Origin: Vibrio tasmaniensis 1F-187
Lineage (GTDB): Bacteria > Pseudomonadota > Gammaproteobacteria > Enterobacterales > Vibrionaceae
DNA: 50,205 nucleotides
Reading direction: 5' to 3'
Assembly (NCBI RefSeq): GCF_000272405.2
Contig: NZ_AJZM02000278.1
Coordinates: 1-50,205 of the forward strand
The notes under the pieces are model-generated. The model had not been told where the DNA came from. It searched no databases and saw only the letters and a program-made list of their open reading frames with translations. Positions 17,116-24,452 of this stretch are shown in pieces. Each line of letters opens with the position of its first letter. The first letter of the stretch is position 1. A program made the position numbers and the translations under genes.

Positions 17116-17709
17116 ATGAAAAAAGTTGTTGTAGCTCTTATTGCTTTAGTTGCGTTGAATGCTTGTGTAACGCGAAAAATTCCTGTTGTGAAAGAAGCCA
17201 TGTCTGTCGGTCAGATATCTGAAATTGCTGTACATAACTTAAATTGTACAATGTTCGATACTTATACACTTGAAGATTCCCATCCAAATAACGTGATTCC
17301 GGCTCTCAAAAACCAAGCATATATGTCCGGCGGAAATCGTTATCGAATAGCGGATGTGCTTGATACTCGCCGTGGACGACCAAGCAGTGTAGTTGCAGAA
17401 TTTTATCTTTGTCCGACGAATTCATATCAAGTGAAGCCATCGGGAGTAGTTCAATTGTTGCCAGGCGCTCATGAAGTTAAGCCTATTGCTTTTGCTGAGA
17501 TTGAAAACACAGCTTGTAACGTTATTGGCAGCCACGTAGTGCAAGAAACTAATCCTAAGTCAGTGTACACAGAGCTAGCCAATGAAGTATTTATGCGAGG
17601 TGGAAATCGCTACCATATTACGAATATTATAGCGACAGACGGGTCAAATCCGACTTCAATTTCCGCTGATGTCTACCGATGTAAGCATCGTTCAGTTGCA
17701 TTTAACTAA
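17116..17709 (+). CDS. Lipoprotein with a duplicated RcsF/DUF4156-like domain
   Basis: A 197-residue predicted lipoprotein; the signal is MKKVVVALIALVALNAC with the lipid cysteine at 17. Two similar halves follow. Each starts at a cysteine (LNCTMF; ACNVIG), contains an ALKNQAYMSGGNRYRI-like helix-plus-GGNRY segment (second copy ELANEVFMRGGNRYHI) and ends VAEFYLC or SADVYRC. The Cys...GGN...Cys layout resembles the RcsF/DUF4156 group of outer-membrane stress-sensor lipoproteins, which is normally one copy per protein. Each half could form an internal disulphide. The exact function is unknown, and homology to RcsF is weak by eye. Confidence 0.7.
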   Translation: MKKVVVALIALVALNACVTRKIPVVKEAMSVGQISEIAVHNLNCTMFDTYTLEDSHPNNVIPALKNQAYMSGGNRYRIADVLDTRRGRPSSVVAEFYLCPTNSYQVKPSGVVQLLPGAHEVKPIAFAEIENTACNVIGSHVVQETNPKSVYTELANEVFMRGGNRYHITNIIATDGSNPTSISADVYRCKHRSVAFN

Positions 17710-17730
17710 GTTAGCGTTAAGCGACTAGTT

Positions 17731-17777
17731 GTGCCGTTTGGAATTCCACTTATAGCAACTTCAATCGGCACTTTTGT
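17731..17777 (+). terminator. Probable terminator after the duplicated-domain lipoprotein
   Basis: GTGCCG and CGGCAC bracket a long, partly self-pairing loop and are followed by TTTTGTTTTCTTT, about 20 bp after the stop codon. Confidence 0.55.
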
Positions 17778-17874
17778 TTTCTTTGCTACTTGTTCACATT
17801 CGTTATTGTTTAACGGTTTAAAGTTCGTTAGTGTTCGGAAATAACAAATTGTTTAAATAACAAGGTCTAAGAAC

Positions 17875-18276
17875 ATGAATAAGGTAATTGATAAGCTGGC
17901 TTGGATATTCATCAAAGACGGCAAGTTGTTGATGGTGAGATCAAAAGGCAAAGAACTGTTCTACCTACCGGGTGGTAAGCGTGAAGCTGGCGAAAGTGAC
18001 GAGCAAGCACTGGTTCGCGAAATAAAAGAAGAGATCTCCGTAGATTTAGTGCCTGATTCAATCAAATACGTTGAAACGTTTACAGGCCAAGCTGATGGCA
18101 AAGCGGAAGGCGTATCAGTGCAATTGACTTGTTACCTTGCTGATTATACTGGCGAACTGTCTCCAGATGCCGAAATCGAAGAGCTTAAGTTTGTTGATGG
18201 CAACGACAGAGCGGTATGTTCATTGGCAGCACTGGTTGCGCTTGATTGGTTAGAAGCGAACCAGTATTTGGCTTAA
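17875..18276 (+). CDS. NUDIX hydrolase
   Basis: A 133-residue single NUDIX domain. The NUDIX box GKREAGESDEQALVREIKEEI (Gx5Ex7REUxEE pattern) lies near residues 38-58, with all metal-ligand glutamates present. The N-terminal strand LAWIFIKDGKLLMVRSKGKELFYLPGG is typical of small nucleotide or ADP-ribose pyrophosphatases. The substrate cannot be deduced. AAGGTCTAAGAAC precedes the ATG. It is a single gene, facing the convergent YkgJ-family gene. Confidence 0.9.
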   Translation: MNKVIDKLAWIFIKDGKLLMVRSKGKELFYLPGGKREAGESDEQALVREIKEEISVDLVPDSIKYVETFTGQADGKAEGVSVQLTCYLADYTGELSPDAEIEELKFVDGNDRAVCSLAALVALDWLEANQYLA

Positions 18277-18329
18277 GGTTTTAGCGGCTATTAGCTAACG
18301 CTGAAGATTGATCTTCAAAAGATCATCGC

Positions 18330-18764
18330 TTACGAATAGCTTGAAGGGCGGCTGTCTTTCATCAACAGGTCGAGTTTCCTTTGAGCTTTCTTCGTGTCTT
18401 GTAAATCCACCACCTCAATCATTTCACACTCATCTCGTACCATCTCATTAATCAGGCTTGGATAGTGTCGGCAATCTTCTGGTCGGTCTAAGTAAATGCT
18501 GCATGTGTACTTGGCTTGAGCCTTGGTGTCTTTCGTCGGAACCAGCTCTAGAAAAGGGCAGCGAGTTAAACGTTCGCCAGATTCAGGGTCGAACCAGATC
18601 TCGCTTCCTCGAACATATTCAAAGATGTCTGGGTTGAACAACTCCCACAAATCGATCTCTTCTTGAGTTGCGGCAAGGTCACCATCTCCGTATTTGATAC
18701 AGCATTTCCCGCATTGATTACAATTTTTCATTAGTGACTTCATTGGTTGGTGAGCTTTTATCAT
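18330..18764 (-). CDS. YkgJ-family cysteine-cluster protein
   Basis: A 144-residue protein with the CxxCGxCC core (CNQCGKCCIKYG) near residues 15-26, then RCPFLE and CSIYLDRPEDCRHYP further on. Together these are the metal- or Fe-S-binding cysteines of the YkgJ family (UPF0153 type), whose biochemical role is unknown. Internal methionines at residues 8 and 12 are alternative starts, and the family commonly begins just before the cysteine cluster, so the true start may be some 20-35 bases further in. It is isolated and convergent with the NUDIX gene. Confidence 0.85.
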   Translation of the reverse strand: MIKAHQPMKSLMKNCNQCGKCCIKYGDGDLAATQEEIDLWELFNPDIFEYVRGSEIWFDPESGERLTRCPFLELVPTKDTKAQAKYTCSIYLDRPEDCRHYPSLINEMVRDECEMIEVVDLQDTKKAQRKLDLLMKDSRPSSYS

Positions 18765-18939
18765 TTTACCACTGATAGGCGTGGCACGTTGACTTTGTTG
18801 TTCATGGTTAAGCCGTTAAGGGGCGAGAACATGGAATGACGGCGCTTAAAATCAATTTATCTATGCACCACCACTCCAATCAAAGCTGTAAACAGTGATA
18901 CAATTTGCGCCTAGCAAGTTATTAAAACAAGGCATAAAA

Positions 18940-19101
18940 ATGAGAACCGTATACACCACCGAAGGCGACATCAACGCAAAGAAACAGAAAGACGCTTACC
19001 CAAAATTGGCGCTATGTGATAACTGCGTTAGAGACTATGTGGTGATTGCTCAAGGCGAACGTACTTATAAGCCATGCGCAAAATGTGGTGCCGACGATTA
19101 A
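18940..19101 (+). CDS. 53-aa zinc-ribbon protein, coupled to the pseudouridine synthase
   Basis: A 53-residue protein with CDNC and CAKCG pairs 25 residues apart, predicting a zinc ribbon in its C-terminal half. The chosen ATG at 18940 gives MRTVYTTEGD; an ORF extension to 18895 adds 15 residues that look non-coding. Its stop codon overlaps the ATG of the RsuA-type gene by one base (TAATG), so translation of the two is coupled and the partnership may be functional. The function is unknown. Confidence 0.82.
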   Translation: MRTVYTTEGDINAKKQKDAYPKLALCDNCVRDYVVIAQGERTYKPCAKCGADD

Positions 19102-19799
19102 TGCGCCTTGATAAATACCTATGTAAAAGCACTGACCTAACTAAGCCTGAAGCGATTGAACGCATCCATAATGGCGAGGTGAACGTAAACAGCGAGACGG
19201 TCACCGATGAATCAGCTCAGGTTCATGAAAGCAACACCATCTTGTTGAATGGCACGCCGCTTAAGTTGCGTGAATTTCGATACCTCCTAATGCACAAGCC
19301 TGCGGGTACTATTTGCTCCAATATCGATGAAGTTTATCCCTCGCTGTTCAACCACATTGAGATAGACAAAGCATCAGAACTGCACATAGCAGGGCGCTTA
19401 GATGCCGACACCACAGGCTTAGTCTTGATTACCGATGATGGGCGATGGTCATTCAACATCACTCTGCCAACCAAGTCATGTAAGAAGGTGTACCGCGTGA
19501 CATTGTCACGAGATATCAAAGATGATGTCGCAGACAAGTTCAAAGCGGGTATTCAATTGCAGGGCGAACAAAAGCCGACGCGTCCGGCAGAGCTTGAAGT
19601 GATTACCAGTAAAGAAGTGCTGTTGACCATAACTGAAGGCAAGTTTCATCAAGTGAAACGAATGTTTGCTGCGATAGGGAATCGAGTTGTTGGACTACAC
19701 CGTGAGCAGATTGGTGATGTTCGTTTAGATGTTGAAGCAGGCCAGTGGCGTTATCTAACTAAAGCCGAAGTCGACTCATTTCAGCAAGACTCTGAATAA
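19101..19799 (+). CDS. RsuA/RluF-type pseudouridine synthase
   Basis: A 232-residue protein. An S4 RNA-binding domain (MRLDKYLCKS ... INGEV-like region) occupies about residues 1-55, and the catalytic domain contains GRLDADTTGLVLITDDG near 103-119 with the nucleophilic aspartate. HQVKRMFAAIGNRVVGLHRE in the C-terminal part matches E. coli RsuA closely. RsuA converts U516 of 16S rRNA to pseudouridine. Vibrio may carry more than one RsuA-like protein, so the exact target site is uncertain. A longer frame from 19074 exists, but the ATG at 19101 begins the conserved MRLDKYL. Confidence 0.88.
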   Translation: MRLDKYLCKSTDLTKPEAIERIHNGEVNVNSETVTDESAQVHESNTILLNGTPLKLREFRYLLMHKPAGTICSNIDEVYPSLFNHIEIDKASELHIAGRLDADTTGLVLITDDGRWSFNITLPTKSCKKVYRVTLSRDIKDDVADKFKAGIQLQGEQKPTRPAELEVITSKEVLLTITEGKFHQVKRMFAAIGNRVVGLHREQIGDVRLDVEAGQWRYLTKAEVDSFQQDSE

Positions 19800-19864
19800 A
19801 CGCCGTAACTACTTAAAGCGTTAAGCGTGTCAGCACAAGAATATCAACACTATAAGGATGTAGG

Positions 19865-20239
19865 ATGGAAAACCTCAAAGTCTCAGAAATTAAGTCTTTC
19901 GTACCCGCGAAAGACTTCGATTTATCCAAGCGCTTTTACCAGTCAATCGGCTTCGAAGTGATGTCTGAATTTCACGATATCGCCTATCTACGACACGGCG
20001 GTTGTGCGTTCCTTCTGCAAAACTTTTATGAACCTGCGCACTGTCACAATTACATGATGCACTTGCTGGTTGAAGACGTAAAAAGTTGGTATCAACACAT
20101 CCAGAACTCTAATGTAGTGTCGGAATTTGAAGTTACCGTTTCCGAGGTTGTTGAACAGCCTTGGGGAATGCTTGAGTTTTGTATCACTGACCCAAGTGGT
20201 GTGCTGTGGCGTGTGGCTGAAAACATCAGGCCGCGTTAA
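19865..20239 (+). CDS. VOC (glyoxalase/bleomycin resistance) family protein
   Basis: A 124-residue single-chain VOC protein made of two beta-alpha-beta-beta-beta modules: the first starts IKSFVPAKDFDLSKRFYQSIGFEV near residue 9, the second MMHLLVEDVKSWYQHIQ near 60. GMLEFCITDPSGVLWRVAE closes the fold in the way usual for the family. The metal ligands are not obvious and the substrate is unknown. TAAGGATGTAGG precedes the ATG. It opens the stretch of small single genes. Confidence 0.85.
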   Translation: MENLKVSEIKSFVPAKDFDLSKRFYQSIGFEVMSEFHDIAYLRHGGCAFLLQNFYEPAHCHNYMMHLLVEDVKSWYQHIQNSNVVSEFEVTVSEVVEQPWGMLEFCITDPSGVLWRVAENIRPR

Positions 20240-20333
20240 TTCATCCAACTTGCATTGATAGTATGTCTAGGTTCACGGTGCTTTTCTGTCCTATTTGCGA
20301 GAGTGACAATTTAATGAGCATGGAGGTTTTGTA

Positions 20334-20468
20334 ATGGGAACTGTAATCGGTTTGGTGATTCTAGCTGCTATAGATTTGTATCTTGTTCGTAAAACAGGGC
20401 TTCATATTCATAAATGGATCTCTAAAAAGTATGCCGCGTATCTGTCGGATAAGGGAAACAAAAAATAG
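20334..20468 (+). CDS. 44-aa single-pass membrane miniprotein
   Basis: This short frame begins MGTVIGLVILAAIDLYLV, a likely single transmembrane helix, then becomes strongly basic (RKTG, HKWISKKYAAY, DKGNKK). A well-placed GGAGG seven bases before the ATG and the coherent hydrophobic-then-basic pattern support a real gene. The basic tail after the helix suggests an N-out/C-in orientation by the positive-inside rule. The function is unknown; similar peptides occur among Vibrio integron cassettes and phage genes, but no family was recognised. Confidence 0.65.
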   Translation: MGTVIGLVILAAIDLYLVRKTGLHIHKWISKKYAAYLSDKGNKK

Positions 20469-20546
20469 CCTTTTCTTATTAAGTCATCGGTATAAAAAAC
20501 GTTATCTGCTATTCATTTTACACACATTGCAAAGGTTGGAGGATTC

Positions 20547-20960
20547 ATGAAAGGTAAAGGAAAGTGCCTATGTGGCTCGGTTGAGTTGGAAGTAGAGTAC
20601 GCCAGTAATGAATTGGGGGCTTGTCATTGTAGTATGTGTAGAAATTGGTCTGGCGGTCCGATGTTAGTCATTGATTGCGCTGACTCAGTTAAAATATCAG
20701 GTGAATCAAATGTAGTGAGATATAAGTCATCCGAGTGGGCTGAGAGAGGGTTCTGCGGTAAATGTGGTACTCACTTGTTTTACTTTTTGGTGCCGAATAA
20801 TCAGTATCACCTTCCTGTCGGTTTATTGATGTCTGGGGATGACTACAAATTAACTCATCAGATATTTATCGATGAAAAGCCCGAATACTACGAATTTAAA
20901 AATGAAACACAAAATATGACTGGCGCAGAAGTATTTGCCCACTTTGAAAGTGGAGAGTAG
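20547..20960 (+). CDS. GFA-family (glutathione-dependent formaldehyde-activating-like) protein
   Basis: A 137-residue protein with the zinc-binding pattern of the GFA/CENP-V family: GKCLCGSVELEVEY at the N-terminus, ACHCSMCRNWSGG near residues 29-41 and GFCGKCGTHLFY near 71-82. The central GSVE and the CxxCG-T-H order are typical. Most members have no proven activity. GGTTGGAGG precedes the ATG. An attC-like site begins 24 bp after its stop codon, so the gene and that site have the layout of an integron cassette. Confidence 0.88.
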   Translation: MKGKGKCLCGSVELEVEYASNELGACHCSMCRNWSGGPMLVIDCADSVKISGESNVVRYKSSEWAERGFCGKCGTHLFYFLVPNNQYHLPVGLLMSGDDYKLTHQIFIDEKPEYYEFKNETQNMTGAEVFAHFESGE

Positions 20961-20984
20961 CACTTAGTTTTTATTAGCTTAAGA

Positions 20985-21073
20985 CTAATTCACAACGCTC
21001 GGCATTTTTTAGTTGCGTCGAGTTTTGTGTTTGCAGTGTAATGGTTTCGGTTAGGTGTTGCTCACGCTTAACG
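20985..21073 (+). repeat. Degenerate attC-like (integron cassette) site 1
   Basis: The stretch starts CTAATTCACAACGCTCGGCATTTTTT in two pieces (20985-21010) and then carries GTGTTTGCAGTGTAATGG ... GGTTAGGTGTTGCT (21027-21062), ending CTCACGCTTAACG. The ACGNNNGGCATTT core is shared with two further sites in this window, and the 21027-21062 block aligns with 21519-21555 of site 2. The layout follows the long Vibrio integron repeats as remembered. The terminal GCGTTA is missing, so the downstream end is eroded. Confidence 0.65.
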
Positions 21074-21189
21074 TCCCAGCATCAACCCCCAATTTGAAGT
21101 GACTCGAAACTCGATTGTGTGAACTGCTAATAGTTGAATGGTTACTCTAAAGTACACTGAGTTTTCTAACGGCTCTTAGGGGGGCAGAA

Positions 21190-21441
21190 ATGACAGATAT
21201 GGCAATATCAAGCTACCTTGGCTGGTTGTTACTTCTTATAGGTTGTTATCCTTTCTGCCTTGTTGGTGTCAGTATGTTTTTCTATGATGCAGAGCGTAAA
21301 CAAGCATTAAGGTGGTTGAACGGCGTTAGTTTTCTATTGGCTGTATTCCTTCTTTATATGCATATGCAAACAGAAGTTATCTATGGTCGGGAACTGCTCG
21401 AAGCCTGGTATCGTGATAACCCAGGAGATAGCCCTCAATAG
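21190..21441 (+). CDS. 83-aa two-helix membrane protein inside a fossil cassette
   Basis: A small protein with two predicted transmembrane helices, about residues 9-31 (YLGWLLLLIGCYPFCLVGV) and 43-60 (LNGVSFLLAVFLLYMHM), and an acidic tail. No family was recognised. TTAGGGGGGCAG precedes the ATG. The gene lies between attC-like sites 1 and 2, with its stop codon nine bases before site 2, which is exactly how a gene sits in an integron cassette. This context rather than the sequence is what best explains its presence. Confidence 0.7.
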   Translation: MTDMAISSYLGWLLLLIGCYPFCLVGVSMFFYDAERKQALRWLNGVSFLLAVFLLYMHMQTEVIYGRELLEAWYRDNPGDSPQ

Positions 21442-21449
21442 AAAGCACA

Positions 21450-21582
21450 TAACAAGCGCTTATTATCTATATCAGCATGATGCTAAACGATTGGCATTTC
21501 CAGTTCGAATCAACTTTAGTGTTTTCGGTACAATGGTTGAGGTTAGGTGGTTGCTATGTCAGCCACTTAAAGCGGCGATAAC
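21450..21582 (+). repeat. Degenerate attC-like (integron cassette) site 2
   Basis: It begins TAACAAGCGCTT (compare TAACAAACG of Vibrio repeats), has the AACGATTGGCATTTCCAGTT core at 21484-21503, the GTGTTTTCGGTACAATGG ... GGTTAGGTGGTTGCT block shared with site 1, and ends TGTCAGCCACTTAAAGCGGCGATAAC, given here in segments. Only the terminal GCGTTA has changed to GCGATA. Its 133-bp length suits a full-size Vibrio repeat. It starts nine bases after the stop of the gene at 21190. Confidence 0.75.
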
Positions 21583-21764
21583 TCGTCTATCCAATTATGC
21601 TTATCTGAGTGAACCATGTTCTCTTAACAAGTATAGCTCACCATTTTTGGCATCAACTACGTACGGTTTTTGACTGGTAAAAAGAGTTACTTAATGTTGG
21701 TAATTACTTAGGTTACTATTTAGCAAAGTATTGATTTGATATAAAAAATTTTTGGACGAAGGTT

Positions 21765-22511
21765 ATGAGAAAAATAATATTAAACATTGTCTTACTATCG
21801 GTGTTTGTTGCGTCTTTATTTCTAACAATTTCATCAGCAATAGACATTTCAAAAGAAGTGACCGTAAAGCTCCATGAGTTTGATTGGAGTGGTGTCTCCG
21901 GTGTAATGGACATGGTCATGGTTATTTTAACTTTCGTCTTACTGGTTGGACTGAAACAAGGTTCGAAATCTATTGAGGAATCGACCCGAAGTCGTAACGC
22001 CGAATTGTTGAATTGGGCGATGGAAGAGATGTCAGCATTAAAACCTGCGATTAGGTTGGTGACAGACGCTCACAAAAGAGAGCCTTATAGTCAGGTAACT
22101 AGTGACGTTAGTGTGGATTATGTATCGACATGGAGCAAAGAAGAACTACAAGCAGCTCAAGCTGTAAGTGTCGCGTTGCAGAGAATGGGGTACTTTGCTA
22201 CTCATGATTTGGTATCAAAAAAGCATTTTCTGAATCTTTGGGGGCCTTTATATCTATCATGTTGGTACTCACTCGAAGGTTGGGTTAAACATAAGCGACT
22301 TCAACTTGATGAACCTTTTGATATCGCTGATGGTGCATACTCGAGGCTGTACTTTGAAAAATACGCCATGTACTGTGAAGAAAAGTTACCGCCTTTGTTA
22401 TTGAATAATACAAGAAAGCAGTTTGGCTTAGAGCCAATGGTTCAACCCAAAGCCCACATTAAGTTGGGCATAAAATTGAAAGCAAGGCTCACAGAAAAGG
22501 TTGATATCTAA
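21765..22511 (+). CDS. Membrane-anchored protein of unknown function (DUF4760-like)
   Basis: A 248-residue protein with two N-terminal membrane helices (about residues 4-26 and 46-63) and a large cytoplasmic helical part. The SIEESTRSRNAELLNWAMEEM region near 67-90 and LVSKKHFLNLWGPLYLSCWYSLEGW near 148-172 resemble DUF4760-like proteins, but the match is by impression only. GGACGAAGGTT precedes the ATG. It starts 182 bp after attC-like site 2, so it could be the next cassette in the former array. The function is unknown. Confidence 0.7.
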   Translation: MRKIILNIVLLSVFVASLFLTISSAIDISKEVTVKLHEFDWSGVSGVMDMVMVILTFVLLVGLKQGSKSIEESTRSRNAELLNWAMEEMSALKPAIRLVTDAHKREPYSQVTSDVSVDYVSTWSKEELQAAQAVSVALQRMGYFATHDLVSKKHFLNLWGPLYLSCWYSLEGWVKHKRLQLDEPFDIADGAYSRLYFEKYAMYCEEKLPPLLLNNTRKQFGLEPMVQPKAHIKLGIKLKARLTEKVDI

Positions 22512-22629
22512 CTACTCACCACACAATACTTTTTGGAATCAAAGGGGCTTGTTAGCTTGATCAACACATAAATGCTAAGAGTGTATTGGCTGATCGTATA
22601 TTGAAGAATGTTTCTTCAAAGGGAGATGC

Positions 22630-23490
22630 ATGTCATTGGTTATGTGTAATGGAGAGAATAAGGGAATAACGAAAGTATTAATTGCGGGGGCTAGTGGATA
22701 CATTGGTCGTCACGTTACATCGCTATTCACAAAAAGTGGCTTTGAAGTTTTTACATACGGTAGAGACAAAGTCGTCACACCTCCTATAGTTGGGTTAATA
22801 GAAGATAGAGCTGACTTTGAAGGCTTCTTTGACGTGGTTGTGAATTGTGCGCGTCCACATTGGTCACAATTCTCCGCACATGAAATAGCCGATGTGGAGC
22901 AGAAATTGCTCTCTGAGTTAGACCTACTTGCCGCTAAAGGCGCAACAAAGATACATACATCAGGTGTTTGGCTTTTTGGCAACGCATCTAGCGCTGATTT
23001 GAGACAGTTTAGACTGAAACCCTTAGACGCCGTTAGATTAGACGTAGAAACGATACATAGCGCTATTAGAAACAGGTGGCACGTCGTCTACTGTCCTAGT
23101 TTGGTTTATGGCGGTGAGGATTGTCAGCTAAAACGAATTGTAGAATCTTTCTCTAGCCAAACGATTGAAGTACGTATGCCGTCTATCGGCTTTAACCAAT
23201 ATGTTCATGTTTACGACATTGCGCGGTTCTATCTACTTTTGGCGCAAGGCCGGACGTTAGAAAAGCAGCATTTTATTGCTGAGACGCAAGGCTATAGCCC
23301 TGCAGAGTTCGCTCGACTCTTACTAGCTGCAAAAGCGGTAACAAAAGTACGAAAGATCCGTTGGGAAGAGTTTGAGGTAGAAAACGGTTCGTTAGCTGTA
23401 GAAGTCGAGAAGATGAATCTTACACTTCCAATTAGTTATTCGTTTGAGGCTACTGAGTCAATTAGTGAATATATTGAAAATTACATATAG
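22630..23490 (+). CDS. Atypical NAD(P)-dependent epimerase/dehydratase-like protein
   Basis: A 286-residue extended-SDR-type protein. The nucleotide-binding loop is LIAGASGYIGRHV near residues 17-29, and HTSGVWLFGNAS near 110 and YCPSLVYGGED near 151 occupy the usual positions of the active-site strand and the post-catalytic segment. A clear YxxxK is not visible, so it may bind NAD(P) without classical epimerase chemistry. QYVHVYDIARFYLL near 190 is typical of the family. GGGAGATGC precedes the ATG. It is a single gene. Confidence 0.82.
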   Translation: MSLVMCNGENKGITKVLIAGASGYIGRHVTSLFTKSGFEVFTYGRDKVVTPPIVGLIEDRADFEGFFDVVVNCARPHWSQFSAHEIADVEQKLLSELDLLAAKGATKIHTSGVWLFGNASSADLRQFRLKPLDAVRLDVETIHSAIRNRWHVVYCPSLVYGGEDCQLKRIVESFSSQTIEVRMPSIGFNQYVHVYDIARFYLLLAQGRTLEKQHFIAETQGYSPAEFARLLLAAKAVTKVRKIRWEEFEVENGSLAVEVEKMNLTLPISYSFEATESISEYIENYI

Positions 23491-23753
23491 TTGAGTGCTT
23501 ATTTCTAATTACCAACCCTAGGTACTTTTAGTTGAGTTTAGTCTCTCCGGCGTCTGTACTTAAGTTAATCGGTAGCGTCACAATAATTTCCTTTCGTAAC
23601 AGATATGAAGCTACCGAGTCGCAGGAATAGATCTTTTTGTAGAGCTGAGTCCGAGGTCAACGTTATCTTTGAGTTAGCTCTATATCATTGAATGACAAGC
23701 GTGCGTCACACCTTTGTTTGGCGTGAGGATTAGTTCAAACATGGAGTGAAAAT
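23491..23753. other. Intergenic stretch before the RraA-like pseudogene; no clear element
   Basis: This 263-bp non-coding segment contains CTTTTAGTTGAGTTTAGTCTC near 23527, vaguely similar to the middle of the attC-like sites, but no core GGCATTT motif and no GTTAGGC end. No terminator or promoter was convincing. Confidence 0.3.
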
Positions 23754-24372
23754 ATGAAGTCAGACTTTTCAAAACTTGCGACAACCGATTACGGAAACAT
23801 ACTAAGTAACGACCACTTTATTAATTTTAGTATTGGTCCTCTTTGGCAGGGAATGCCGCGAATTTGTGGAGAAGCATTTACTGTCCAGTTAACGTCTGGT
23901 GATAATTTAATGCTTCATTCAGCCATATACGAAGCACCAGAAGGTTCCATCATTGTAGTGGATGGAGTTGATAGCGAATATGCAGTAGCCGGCGGTAATG
24001 TATGCGCAGTCGCGAAGAGTCGAGGTATTAAAGGCTTTATTATTGATGGTGTCATTCGAGATTTGACTGAAATTTCAGATATGAAGTTTCCAGTTTTTGC
24101 GAAAGGTGTTCATCCAGTTCCGGGAAAGAAAGAGGTCTATTCTGAATTGGGCGCTCCAATCACTTGCGGGGGAGCAAAGGTCTCTGCGGGAGATATCATT
24201 GTTGCTGATGCAGATCAGTATTGTCGTTATTCCTAAATCAAAGAAAGACGAAGTGTTTTTAATGGCTTCAAAGAAAGCAAGTGACGAAGCTTCATTAACA
24301 CTCGCTGAGTGGGAAACGAGTCATAGGGCCAAAATAGCCCAAGCAATAACGTCTGCGAAACAAATATCTTAA
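23754..24372 (+). pseudogene. RraA-like (demethylmenaquinone methyltransferase-like) protein gene, frameshifted
   Basis: The first 160 codons encode an RraA-family protein: IGPLWQGMPRICGEAFTVQ, IVVDGVDSEYAVAGGN and GFIIDGVIRDLTEI are the trimer-core signatures, and the frame runs to GDIIVADADQ. There it shifts: the in-frame stop at 24234 cuts the protein short, while the continuation (SIVVIPKSKKDEV ... LAEWETSHRAKIAQAI) is intact in the next frame up to the stop at 24372. Skipping one base near 24217 restores ADxIVVIP, as in intact relatives. RraA-like proteins include RNase E inhibitors and HMG aldolases. Either the gene is broken or there is a sequencing error. Confidence 0.85.
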
Positions 24373-24432
24373 TTGATGCAGCAAGTTGATTTGTAACGCG
24401 TGGCATTTTTCATCAATTAACAGGCGTTAGGC
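24369..24432 (+). repeat. Short attC-like site 3 with an intact GTTAGGC core
   Basis: Perfect 10-bp inverted arms TTAATTGATG (24369-24378) and CATCAATTAA (24411-24420) flank TAACGCGTGGCATTTTT (24394-24410), the same ACGNNNGGCATTT core seen in sites 1 and 2. The end is CAGGCGTTAGGC, with GTTAGGC (24426-24432) fitting the integron core-site consensus GTTRRRY. At 64 bp it is a short attC, or an internally deleted long one. The next gene starts 20 bases later, a usual cassette distance. Confidence 0.72.
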
Positions 24433-24452
24433 GACAACGAATAAATTCATCC

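Noticed and set aside
17714..17722. GCGTTAAGC resembling an attC core after the duplicated-domain lipoprotein gene
   Set aside because: The heptamer fits GTTRRRY, but no partner arm or GGCATTT core is nearby; a nine-base match is expected by chance.
19818..19826. GCGTTAAGC after the pseudouridine synthase gene as an attC end
   Set aside because: Same reason: isolated heptamer without the rest of the site.
24097..24372. Separate 91-aa gene
   Set aside because: Its second half is the out-of-frame C-terminus of the RraA-like protein, so it is one broken gene.
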